Source of the DNA: Thermoplasmata archaeon
GTDB taxonomy: Archaea; Thermoplasmatota; Thermoplasmata; Halarchaeoplasmatales; Halarchaeoplasmataceae
DNA: 21,277 nt
Direction: 5' to 3'
Assembly: GCA_019594305.1 (NCBI GenBank)
Contig: JAFDTZ010000022.1
Span: 1 to 21,277 of the forward strand
Below, in pieces: positions 1 to 7,690 of the stretch. Each line of letters opens with the position of its first letter. Within the stretch, counting starts at the first letter, position 1. The translations under genes were made by a program, and so were the position numbers. Under the pieces are notes generated by a model. The model made no database searches and was not told the DNA's origin. It saw only the letters and a list, made by a program, of their open reading frames with translations.

Positions 1-239
1 ATGTACTCAACAAAATCATCCATCTCCTTCCAAGACAGATGTATGATATCTTCTTCTATCTCCATATATATATATTCCTCACTCTCTAACTCATCGATTT
101 CTTCGAAAGCTTCGCTTATTACCGGGTAAAGTTGTGCCATGCCACCGGCGATCAATACGACCACTAGTATGAATATGGTAAAACCCTTCCAACTTTTACG
201 GAACTCCATGAGCATCGTTCTACCTAGCAATGAAGTCAT
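1..239 (-). CDS. ABC-2 type permease, N-terminal part (cut by window edge)
   Basis: Only about 79 N-terminal residues are inside the window. Read on the minus strand, it begins MTSLLGRTMLMEFRKSWKGF and continues with a hydrophobic segment at residues 19-36. A Glu-rich extracytoplasmic stretch follows. The start region aligns residue for residue with the neighbouring permease at 284-1366 (pattern T-x-LME-x-(K/R)-x-SWKG, then a TM helix, then Q-x-YP-x-(V/I)-S-x-AF-(D/E)-E), so the two are paralogues. A GAGGAGG stretch lies immediately before the ATG at 239, which is unusually close for a ribosome binding site. It lies 44 bases downstream of the first permease and is probably the last or a later gene of the same operon. 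It would provide the second membrane half of an ABC exporter, either as a heterodimer partner or as a separate transporter. The family call rests on paralogy, because the rest of the gene is not visible. Confidence 0.75.
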   Translation of the reverse strand, partial: MTSLLGRTMLMEFRKSWKGFTIFILVVVLIAGGMAQLYPVISEAFEEIDELESEEYIYMEIEEDIIHLSWKEMDDFVEY

Positions 240-283
240 CCTCCTCGATTTTTTCCCGTGAATTGAGTATGCATGTCATGATA

Positions 284-1366
284 TCACGCCGGTATGTCCT
301 TATTTTCGAATATTCTGAGAGTGATGAATATAAGTATGAATACGATTACGGATAGAACGGCGAAATCGATCCAGTTGATCGCATCCCCGTAAAGCATAGA
401 TTCGTGATTCCAGTAAGATATAATGGAATAGTGTTTTACGTGCTCGAGATTATCAGTCATATTACCGACCATATTTATCCCGTATTGTATAAGTACGATA
501 AGGAAAGTGAATCCCACGGATTTTTTTGAATTTTCAAAATAAACGGCTGAAAGGAAAGAAACAGCTATTATCACAAGAAATAGAGGCCAAGAAAACAATG
601 TGGTGATGAACAATGTGGAAGCAGAAATATTACTCAACTCACCCAATGAATGGACCGATGCGATGGTTATCAAACCGGCGATGGATAAAAGGAAAAATGT
701 AAATATAGCTACTAGAGAAAATTTTTCCAGTAAATACTGCCTCCGAGATATAGGTTTGGACAAAATAATATCCATACGCCCTTCATCGTAATCCTTAGAT
801 ACACAATTAAGGGAAATGTAAACGATATAAAGGCCGATCAACAGAAACCACCACATACTCCAGAGCACAGACAGAAATCCATGGATAGAACTGTAATCGA
901 TACCAAAGCTCTCCTCCAAGAAACTGATCCTGTCCACGTTGCTCTCCATACCCACGAACTCTGTACTTAGATCTTCTTCATCATCGATTACAGCCAATAT
1001 GCCAAAGTACCATTCGGGAGAGTTATCGTTATCTTCCAAAGGTAATGAATAAGTGTACTCATTATCCCGGATCCCCTCAATCTTATCCACAGGCACTATC
1101 ATCTGTGGGCTTTTACCTACCAGCAGTGTGTAGTTATTCGCATGTGGGAATTCGACCCAGAAGAGGTGAACAATCATGAACTCATCCGCCTCTACAATTT
1201 CGATTTCGATATTTTCTGCTCCATCTAATTCTTCGTCGAAAGCACTGCTCACCGAAGGGTAAATCTGTATAAAACCTCCGATCATAATTATTACTACTAG
1301 CGTAAATATCAAGTATCCCTTCCAGCTGTTTTTCAACTCCATCAAGATAGTATTTCCGATCTTCAT
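284..1366 (-). CDS. ABC-2 type transporter permease
   Basis: This is a membrane protein of about 360 residues. It has one N-terminal TM helix (about residues 17-37), a long acidic extracytoplasmic loop (about 40-165) and a cluster of five TM helices (about 168-190, 215-238, 250-275, 283-305 and 332-355). The segment KDYDEGRMDIILSKPISRRQ, between the second and third helices, is the cytoplasmic coupling motif typical of ABC-2 permeases (gene pairs such as NosY/NatB-type). I chose the ATG at 1366, which overlaps the ATPase stop as TGATG. A TTG codon just upstream also opens the frame but is less likely. A GGGAGG sequence lies 9 bases before this ATG. It pairs with the ATPase encoded immediately upstream. 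The substrate cannot be told from sequence, but the TetR context suggests export of a small toxic or hydrophobic compound. Confidence 0.88.
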   Translation of the reverse strand: MKIGNTILMELKNSWKGYLIFTLVVIIMIGGFIQIYPSVSSAFDEELDGAENIEIEIVEADEFMIVHLFWVEFPHANNYTLLVGKSPQMIVPVDKIEGIRDNEYTYSLPLEDNDNSPEWYFGILAVIDDEEDLSTEFVGMESNVDRISFLEESFGIDYSSIHGFLSVLWSMWWFLLIGLYIVYISLNCVSKDYDEGRMDIILSKPISRRQYLLEKFSLVAIFTFFLLSIAGLITIASVHSLGELSNISASTLFITTLFSWPLFLVIIAVSFLSAVYFENSKKSVGFTFLIVLIQYGINMVGNMTDNLEHVKHYSIISYWNHESMLYGDAINWIDFAVLSVIVFILIFITLRIFENKDIPA

Positions 1367-2268
1367 CAACCGTTGCCTCCCCGGGAATAGTAGGTCAGGA
1401 ACAATTGATCCAAACTGAAGGTTTCCAGGGACATGTTGATTATGTTCTGCCGGGATACCTTTTTGATCACTTCATCGAGGTTGCTGGTAACTATCATTGT
1501 GGCCGTCCTACCGTCGATTTGAACATCCTCCACACCATCCATATCGAAAATATCTTGTTGGATACCATCTTCGAAATCGATTACCAGTTTCTTACCCATC
1601 TTCTCCTTCAACGAATGAATGTCTTCCACAACCTGAAGTTTCCCTTCTCTTATTATGGCCACCCTGTCGCATATCTCTTCGACTTCTGCCAATATATGGG
1701 AAGACATGAAGATGGTTTTACCCTTTGACTTCTCCTCACGTAGAAAAGCGTAGAACTTTTGCTGCATCAACGGATCCAATCCTGAGGTAGGCTCATCCAA
1801 TATTATCAAATCCTGGTCGGCCATAAAGGCCTGAACTAGGCCCACCTTTTGCCTGTTACCTTTAGAGAGATTGCCATACTTTCTATCTATGTCAAGCTCT
1901 AATACATGCGCTAGTTTCTTCATCTTATTATCATCGGAGACTCCACTTTGAGAGAGCAGATACTTTAATATCGTCTTAACCTTAAGATCGGAATACATTC
2001 CAAAATCTCCCGGCAAGTAACCCGTTCTCCGGCGTATCTCCAGTGAATATTTGTGGGAATCTAGCCCGAATATCTTCACTTCACCTCTGGTTTTCTGTAG
2101 CAGGTCCAAACAAACTCTGATAGTTGTAGTCTTACCCGCGCCGTTAGGCCCGAGAAAGCCCATTATCTCTCCGGGATACACTTTCAGGTCCAGATCTTCG
2201 ATACCAACAACATCTCCATAGTACTTGGTTAGACCTTTTATGTACATGACAGGTTCTTCATTCATCAT
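1366..2268 (-). CDS. ABC transporter ATP-binding protein (CcmA/NatA-type)
   Basis: This 300-residue protein is a single ABC nucleotide-binding domain plus a C-terminal extension. Visible motifs are Walker A GPNGAGKTT (residues 40-48), signature LSKGN (134-138, in place of the usual LSGGQ), Walker B LIILDEP with catalytic Glu159, D-loop SGLD (162-165) and switch His191 in MSSH. The Q-loop position reads GYLPGDFGMY, so the usual Gln is Gly87, a variant I associate with some COG1131-type exporter ATPases. It energises the adjacent ABC-2 permeases from the cytoplasmic face. The start ATG at 2268 overlaps the stop of the regulator gene (ATGA), and a GAGG sequence lies about 8 bases upstream. Cotranscription with the regulator and permease is therefore likely. 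The substrate is unknown. Confidence 0.95.
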   Translation of the reverse strand: MMNEEPVMYIKGLTKYYGDVVGIEDLDLKVYPGEIMGFLGPNGAGKTTTIRVCLDLLQKTRGEVKIFGLDSHKYSLEIRRRTGYLPGDFGMYSDLKVKTILKYLLSQSGVSDDNKMKKLAHVLELDIDRKYGNLSKGNRQKVGLVQAFMADQDLIILDEPTSGLDPLMQQKFYAFLREEKSKGKTIFMSSHILAEVEEICDRVAIIREGKLQVVEDIHSLKEKMGKKLVIDFEDGIQQDIFDMDGVEDVQIDGRTATMIVTSNLDEVIKKVSRQNIINMSLETFSLDQLFLTYYSRGGNG

Positions 2269-2924
2269 ATCTCATCCTCTGTTATTATCATATCGTCTAA
2301 ACCATCAAAAAAATTAGTCCACATATCCGTAAGAGCGCCCTCTTTAGCCTCAAGTATCTGCTCGATAAAACGTGCCTCCGCCTCCAAGTATTCAACCATC
2401 AGTTGCGGTTTTTCCATGAACTTCCTTACCATGAAGAATCTTCCGTAGAGCCAGAACTCCACCGCTTTCCTAGGATAGGGGGTTCTAAAAGTTCCTTCCT
2501 CCACACCCTGGACCACTATATCGGCTATCAACGGTGCAAAGTCGTCGATAGTACGGTTAATGTATTTCGATAGAAGTAGAAATTTGTCGTCCCCTTGATA
2601 AAAGGATATCAAGTATTTTCTGTTCTTTTTCCTCTCCAGGAATTGGAGCATCATCATACTGAATTTATCCAAAGCGGTTAATTCGTCCGAATTCACTATA
2701 TATTGCACATCTGCGATCATGCCGGCGACCATGTTTTCTACCATAGCATCGACTAAGGCCTCTTTTGAATCGAAGTAGTAGTAGAAAAGACCATGGGCCA
2801 CCCCTACCTTTTCCACTATATCTTTCACCGAAGTATTATCATATCCTTTTTGTGAAAAGAGTAATCCTGCTGCCTCAATGAACTCGTTTTTCCTCACCTT
2901 CGGGTCTTTTACATCTCTTACCAT
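2265..2924 (-). CDS. TetR-family transcriptional repressor
   Basis: This protein of about 219 residues has an N-terminal TetR helix-turn-helix. The pattern R-x-x-FIEAAGLLFSQKGYDNTSVKDI...VGVAHGLFYYYFDSKEAL matches the family consensus, including the FYYYF recognition-helix end. The C-terminal 150 residues form a helical ligand or dimer domain of undefined specificity. Two starts are possible: GTG at 2933, which lies inside the inverted repeat, and ATG at 2924. I chose the ATG because the TATA box centred near 2958 predicts transcription starting around 2932, giving a leaderless or very short leader. It is the first gene of the ABC operon and overlaps the ATPase gene by ATGA. It probably represses its own operon through the palindrome at 2932-2952 and releases it when a transporter substrate binds. 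Confidence 0.92.
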   Translation of the reverse strand: MVRDVKDPKVRKNEFIEAAGLLFSQKGYDNTSVKDIVEKVGVAHGLFYYYFDSKEALVDAMVENMVAGMIADVQYIVNSDELTALDKFSMMMLQFLERKKNRKYLISFYQGDDKFLLLSKYINRTIDDFAPLIADIVVQGVEEGTFRTPYPRKAVEFWLYGRFFMVRKFMEKPQLMVEYLEAEARFIEQILEAKEGALTDMWTNFFDGLDDMIITEDEI

Positions 2925-2931
2925 TACCTTC

Positions 2932-2952
2932 ACTGACTGATAGTCAGTCAGT
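2932..2952. promoter_or_regulatory. Operator palindrome for the TetR regulator
   Basis: This is a perfect inverted repeat, ACTGACTGA-TAG-TCAGTCAGT, with 9-bp arms and a 3-bp spacer. It lies directly between the TATA box (2953-2963) and the start codon of the TetR gene, covering the predicted transcription start. Size and symmetry fit a TetR dimer site, and the position would block RNA polymerase loading. Assignment to this TetR is inference from position. Confidence 0.8.
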
Positions 2953-2963
2953 AATATTTAAAT
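2953..2963 (-). promoter_or_regulatory. TATA box of the tetR-ABC operon
   Basis: On the minus strand this reads ATTTAAATATT, an archaeal TATA box. Its centre is about 26 bases upstream of the GTG/ATG region of the regulator, so transcription would start at or just before the start codon. Confidence 0.65.
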
Positions 2964-3015
2964 CTACCGTAAGGATTATGTTCAAAGCGAAAAGATTTTG
3001 TAGTGTTATGTTTCT

Positions 3016-3024
3016 ACATATATT
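3016..3024 (+). promoter_or_regulatory. Candidate TATA box for the phosphoesterase gene
   Basis: The sequence ACATATATT lies about 65 bases before the ATG at 3085. It predicts a leader of about 40 nt carrying the GGAGAG ribosome binding site (3074-3079). This is the best match in the divergent intergenic region, but it is short and AT-rich by nature. Confidence 0.4.
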
Positions 3025-3084
3025 GGAAAAGGGTATTCACTTATACCTGAAACCAACTATGAATTAAACTATAGGAGAGATAAT

Positions 3085-6000
3085 ATGGAACAGAATCCCA
3101 AATACTTTGTATTGGTGATGACATATATTATGTTTGTTGCTGTTCTTAGTAGTGTAGGCAGTACAACAAACACCGGCCCGGAAGAAAATCTACCTCTTAG
3201 CGCCTATAATATTCCTGCGCAGGAATACGAGATAATTATCAGGAAACCACTGATAAGTGTGCCTGTTATACAGGAGAGAGGGGAAACCATAGAATTATGG
3301 GTGAAAAATCCCGTGGCGGACGAAGAAACATCATGGCATGCAAGTTTATTCAAGGCTTACGGTTCCTATGAAGAGGAATACGAGATGGATGTTATTTACG
3401 TTGAGGAAGGTGACGAAAACGAATGGTTCCTAACATGTGTGATACCGGTGGATGCCAGGGAAGAACTGTACGATCTAAGGTTAAACGATGGTACGGAGAG
3501 CACGGAACGGATACAGTCTGTAAAAGTAGTTCACGAGATCACCGACCAGTTCAACTTCGTTCAGGTGACCGACACTCACTTTGGCGCCACCCACGATGAA
3601 GGTTCAGAAACCTACATAAGACGGTTCTTCAACGAGATGAACCTTATAAGGCCGGATTTTATCATCCTCACCGGCGACGTCTGTGACAAGGAACCCACAT
3701 GGTGGTCACCCCAGGATCCACATCCCAGCGAGCAGGACGAGGGTTTCTACGAGCTTCTTCAAGAACTCGAGGTGCCCATGTACGTCGTCCATGGAAACCA
3801 CGACTATTCGTATACCAGCGACGACGACCCGGACTACAATATCCGTTCATACCAGAAGTGGATAAATCCACACCTCAATTATACATTCACCTACGCTGAG
3901 GATTATCATTTCATAATGCAGAACTCCGGCAAGTACGTGGGAACTCTCAACCCGGATGGTTTGATGACCATGGATAACGTGACATGGATGATAAACGAAT
4001 TGCAGGATAATATGGATAAGACCATGCGGTTCGTCGGAATGCATCATACAGTGTATCCCGACACCATCGATGACAACAGTGTGAGGGACGCCTTCCGTCA
4101 GGCGGCGAGGGATTACAACGTAACGTCGGTCTTCGCAGGGCATATACATACAAATCGAAATATATACGACGCCTATGGTACGGAAGTAACCGGTGATCCT
4201 ACTTTAGGTTTGCAACCGCTGCATGTTTCCACCGGAGACCTTGTTAAGAGCGTACGGGAGTATCGTTTGGTACGTATCAACGGAGAGGAAATAGAAACCC
4301 TTACTTACGATACCAACGGTGATGGTGAAAGAGACAGCAAAGCGGGGATGCCACTGGGTGGTATAACTGTAGATTATTCACCGGCCAACGACGGAACCAA
4401 CACAGAAGTCATAGCTACGATCGAGAATGACCTTTACGAATACTTCAACGATGCTTTCGTCAACTTTAACGTAGCTCCCCCCGAGCATGGATACGAATAT
4501 ATTGTGGAAAACGCTACAGTATTCGAGAGGATAGATAAGGGAGATATGATCACTTTTTACGCAAGAACAGATATAGATGTTTCATCGACAAAATTTGTGA
4601 CAATTAGGCAGGAATTGATTCCGGGTGAACCCCCGTCCATAAACATAACATCCCCTATTGGTGGCGAAATGTGGTATGCCGGTACGGATAATGAAATAAC
4701 ATGGACCACATCGCCCGGAGATGATCCGATAGATCATATAGAATTGTTTTACAGCGTCGATGCCGGTTACACGTGGACTACGATCACTACAGGCCACGAT
4801 GATACCGGTAGCTTTACATGGACCGTTCCTAACGAACACAGTGGAGAATGTCTAGTGGGTGCCGGTGTTTACGATGTGATGGGGAGACTTGGTGAAGATC
4901 ACACCGGTATCTTTGAAATTATAGGGATACCACCGGAACCACCAACTAATCTGGCCGTCGAACATTACGGAACCGGGATGTTAACACTCTTCTCAGATGA
5001 TGTAGAGGGAGGTGACCTTGGTTATACGACGGGTACATCCGAATCGCCGGCAAGCGAATGGGGCATACGCAGTCACGGTGCAACCTCCGGAGTAAATTCA
5101 TGGGACTTCGGTGACGGTCAGTACTACAAAACCTCAGCATATGGATATCTCAGCTGGCTCATCTCGCCGGGAATCGAGATACCCGCGGGTGCGGAGAATG
5201 TGGAACTTAGCTTCGATCACTGGCGCTCCTTCGGTATGCAAACTACTTACCTTGACGGCGGTAATCTTAAGATATCTACCAACGGAGTTGATTACACATT
5301 GATCACACCCAACGAGGGTTACGATGGCGTGATTAATGATGCATACGGTAATCCCCTGGGAGGACAGCAGGCTTGGGGTGGTACCGTAGGCTGGGAAACA
5401 GTTACCTTTGACTTATCCGCCTATACCGGTGAAACAATACATCTTCGTTGGGATGCGGGTATAGAAGCATACGATGAAGATATAGAAGAAGGATGGCGTA
5501 TCGACGATATACTGTTAACCGCATTAGTTGTTGGTGAAGGAGACGAACATAATCTACTCTCATGGCATGCGAGCCCCCACGATCCATCAGATGTGGCTCG
5601 ATACAATATCTATCGCTCGGAAGAATACGATGGTATTTATGAGTATGTTGACAGTGTAGCTGCGGACGGTTCTGCAAGTTACGAGTACATCGACCTGGAC
5701 AAAGGTACTGCAGACGAAATATTCTGGTGGTACATTGTGCGTGCAGAAGGAGAGAACGGTCTAGAGGAACAGAACACTTATGCAAAACAGGAACCGGGTG
5801 CTCCTTTAGAAACATTTGAGATACCACTCTACGCCGGGGGTGCAGCTGACGGCTGGAATTTTGTGTCTTTCAATCTGATACCTGCGGACATGTCCTTGGA
5901 GGCGATACTTGGGTCCATAGATGGTAACTACAACAAGGTGATGTACTTCGATGCTTCGTTAGGAGAATGGAGTTCTTATGTTCCCGGAAGAACCGAAAGA

Positions 6001-6324
6001 TACAACAATTTGGGTATGTGGACACACCGTATGGGTATCTGGATACATATGAACATAGACGACACCCTGACTATCATGGGCACATCACCTACAAACACGG
6101 ATATAACACTGTATCCCGGTTGGACCATGGTAGGTCTGCCCGGTGAAACTGCCGGCAACCACGGACTACCGGGAGTCGTCGATGTTATAGGTTACTTCGA
6201 CTCGTCACAGACGTACAATTTGGCATACGACTACAGTCCGGAAACTTTCTTGTTCGAACCCGGACAAGGTTACTGGATACACAATCCCACGGACGCGACC
6301 GTAGTATGGACTGTGTACTACTAA
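3085..6324 (+). CDS. Secreted multidomain metallophosphoesterase (calcineurin-like)
   Basis: A 1079-residue exported protein. An N-terminal hydrophobic segment (about residues 7-26) acts as signal peptide or anchor. The phosphoesterase domain (about 150-400) carries every metal-site block of the calcineurin-like family: D163-T-H165, G197-D198, G237-N238-H239-D, H320-H321 and G352-H-I-H355. It should therefore bind two metal ions and hydrolyse a phosphoester; the substrate is unknown. Further domains follow. One at about 516-612 is Ig-like, opening with P-x-I-x-I-x-SP and a G-G-E-x-W motif. One at about 635-807 resembles a MAM/jelly-roll. One at about 818-905 is fibronectin-III-like (R-Y-N-I-Y-R). 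The C-terminal module (about 916-1079) has GWNFVSF and GWTMVGLP repeats and ends GYWIHNPTDATVVW. There is no C-terminal TM helix. The start has GGAG 7 bases upstream. It stands alone, divergent from the tetR operon. Confidence 0.9.
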   Translation: MEQNPKYFVLVMTYIMFVAVLSSVGSTTNTGPEENLPLSAYNIPAQEYEIIIRKPLISVPVIQERGETIELWVKNPVADEETSWHASLFKAYGSYEEEYEMDVIYVEEGDENEWFLTCVIPVDAREELYDLRLNDGTESTERIQSVKVVHEITDQFNFVQVTDTHFGATHDEGSETYIRRFFNEMNLIRPDFIILTGDVCDKEPTWWSPQDPHPSEQDEGFYELLQELEVPMYVVHGNHDYSYTSDDDPDYNIRSYQKWINPHLNYTFTYAEDYHFIMQNSGKYVGTLNPDGLMTMDNVTWMINELQDNMDKTMRFVGMHHTVYPDTIDDNSVRDAFRQAARDYNVTSVFAGHIHTNRNIYDAYGTEVTGDPTLGLQPLHVSTGDLVKSVREYRLVRINGEEIETLTYDTNGDGERDSKAGMPLGGITVDYSPANDGTNTEVIATIENDLYEYFNDAFVNFNVAPPEHGYEYIVENATVFERIDKGDMITFYARTDIDVSSTKFVTIRQELIPGEPPSINITSPIGGEMWYAGTDNEITWTTSPGDDPIDHIELFYSVDAGYTWTTITTGHDDTGSFTWTVPNEHSGECLVGAGVYDVMGRLGEDHTGIFEIIGIPPEPPTNLAVEHYGTGMLTLFSDDVEGGDLGYTTGTSESPASEWGIRSHGATSGVNSWDFGDGQYYKTSAYGYLSWLISPGIEIPAGAENVELSFDHWRSFGMQTTYLDGGNLKISTNGVDYTLITPNEGYDGVINDAYGNPLGGQQAWGGTVGWETVTFDLSAYTGETIHLRWDAGIEAYDEDIEEGWRIDDILLTALVVGEGDEHNLLSWHASPHDPSDVARYNIYRSEEYDGIYEYVDSVAADGSASYEYIDLDKGTADEIFWWYIVRAEGENGLEEQNTYAKQEPGAPLETFEIPLYAGGAADGWNFVSFNLIPADMSLEAILGSIDGNYNKVMYFDASLGEWSSYVPGRTERYNNLGMWTHRMGIWIHMNIDDTLTIMGTSPTNTDITLYPGWTMVGLPGETAGNHGLPGVVDVIGYFDSSQTYNLAYDYSPETFLFEPGQGYWIHNPTDATVVWTVYY

Positions 6325-6336
6325 CCACTAACCCCC

Positions 6337-6351
6337 TTTCTTTATTTCTTT
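6337..6351 (+). terminator. T-rich terminator after the phosphoesterase gene
   Basis: The run TTTCTTTATTTCTTT begins 12 bases after the stop codon. Archaeal termination commonly uses such T-rich tracts without a hairpin. It overlaps the end of the convergent pmbA gene. Confidence 0.5.
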
Positions 6352-7690
6352 AACCACTAGAGATAGACATCTCGGTAATCCTTACAGAGGGAAGTTCCAC
6401 CTTGATATCTCTTGCACCCATTTGAAGATATGTCCTACGGTGATCGTTTCCCAGTTCTATCCTACCTAAACATTCATGTATGTTCCCCGATAACATTATA
6501 CCATCCAGCCGGCCGACCTTTTCACCACGCTCTATCAGCCATGCCGGGTTGGCAACTATACTGAAATCACCGCTTACCGGATTAGAGGTGTGTGCACCCA
6601 TAACCCCGTCGATGTAGACACCGTCTTTCGGGAACATGGAATCTGTTTTGTTATCGCCACCGGTTAATACAAGATTTCTATCGCATATCTGAGGTGGAGA
6701 TTTGAAGTTTCCACGGATACCGTTTCCAGTGCTTTCCGTATTACTCCTAACCCCCTCTTTTAGATCGTACAAAAAGTTTTTGAGAATTCCATCAGATATT
6801 ATGTGTAGAGGCGAAGTTGCAACACCTTCATCATCGAATCCGGTACTTCCCATGCCCCATTCCCTTGTAGGATCATCTAGGAGATTAACATTCGAGTCTG
6901 CCACGGATTCACCAAGCTTGCCCTTAAAATAGGATTTACTTTTTCTTACGTTCTCTCCAGATATGGACTGTGCAAGTGTAAACCATAAAATATTGGAGAA
7001 AGCATCAGGGCTCATCACAACGGTTTGTGGGCCAGTTTCGATGCTGGATGATTCTCTCATTGAATCCACCTTCTTCGCTGCCGTCTTACCTACCGTTTCG
7101 ACCTCTAAGTCCAGTCTTCTCGAACAGTCCGCCTCGGATGCGGTCAATGAAGTTATTTCTCCTTTAATCGTGGCTGTAATACCGCAAACGATCTTTGTTT
7201 TTTTCTCTTCTAGTAATGTGCCGGACGTATTACCTACTACTATCTTACCAACCATTAATTTCAAACCCCCTCCCGTGGGTATAATATCTTTTTTAACGCC
7301 ATTGGCGGCCTCTAACATGTTTTGGGTCAGGTCTATTCCTTCATCCCCTTCCATCGCTCTTTTGATCTTCGCATCAAAGGTCTTTACATCAGGTACATTT
7401 TTAGTAGATGGGAAAGTCAGATCCAATTCTTGAGAGAATTTGGATAATTTTTTAGCCTTGAGCACACATCTTTCTTCCTTTCCGGGAACGCAGTATGCGA
7501 AGCCGATCTTTCCGTCTTTTTGTACCCTTATACCCATACCTACTTCTTCACTGTCCGATATATCGCTGATCTCACCCTTTTTAATCGAGTACGTTACATT
7601 TCGACTCTCAATACCGTATACGTCGCCTTCTAGACCGGATTTATTTATCTTTTCGAGTGTTTCCTTTACGCTCTCTGATATCATCTTCAT
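6350..7690 (-). CDS. pmbA: TldE/PmbA-family protein, partner of TldD
   Basis: This 446-residue protein belongs to the TldD/PmbA family and lacks the HExxxH metal motif present in its neighbour. It therefore corresponds to the non-metal subunit (TldE/PmbA) of the heteromeric TldD-TldE protease. Recognisable blocks are GMGIRVQKDGKIGFAY near the N-terminus, VVMSPDAFSNIL (substrate-groove region), DDEGVATSPLHIISDGILKNFLYD and GDFSIVANPAWLIERGE, all characteristic of PmbA. The complex is cytoplasmic; in E. coli it matures microcin B17 and degrades CcdA, while its archaeal targets are largely unknown. The start at 7690 overlaps the tldD stop (ATGA). A strong GGAGGT lies only 2 bases upstream, so the in-frame ATG at 7684, 8 bases from GGAGGT, may be the real start. 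The two genes are translationally coupled. Confidence 0.93.
   Translation of the reverse strand: MKMISESVKETLEKINKSGLEGDVYGIESRNVTYSIKKGEISDISDSEEVGMGIRVQKDGKIGFAYCVPGKEERCVLKAKKLSKFSQELDLTFPSTKNVPDVKTFDAKIKRAMEGDEGIDLTQNMLEAANGVKKDIIPTGGGLKLMVGKIVVGNTSGTLLEEKKTKIVCGITATIKGEITSLTASEADCSRRLDLEVETVGKTAAKKVDSMRESSSIETGPQTVVMSPDAFSNILWFTLAQSISGENVRKSKSYFKGKLGESVADSNVNLLDDPTREWGMGSTGFDDEGVATSPLHIISDGILKNFLYDLKEGVRSNTESTGNGIRGNFKSPPQICDRNLVLTGGDNKTDSMFPKDGVYIDGVMGAHTSNPVSGDFSIVANPAWLIERGEKVGRLDGIMLSGNIHECLGRIELGNDHRRTYLQMGARDIKVELPSVRITEMSISSG

Noticed and set aside
6963..7433. A 156-codon plus-strand frame opposite pmbA
   Set aside because: It is antisense to a well-supported PmbA coding region and has no start signal or known motif.
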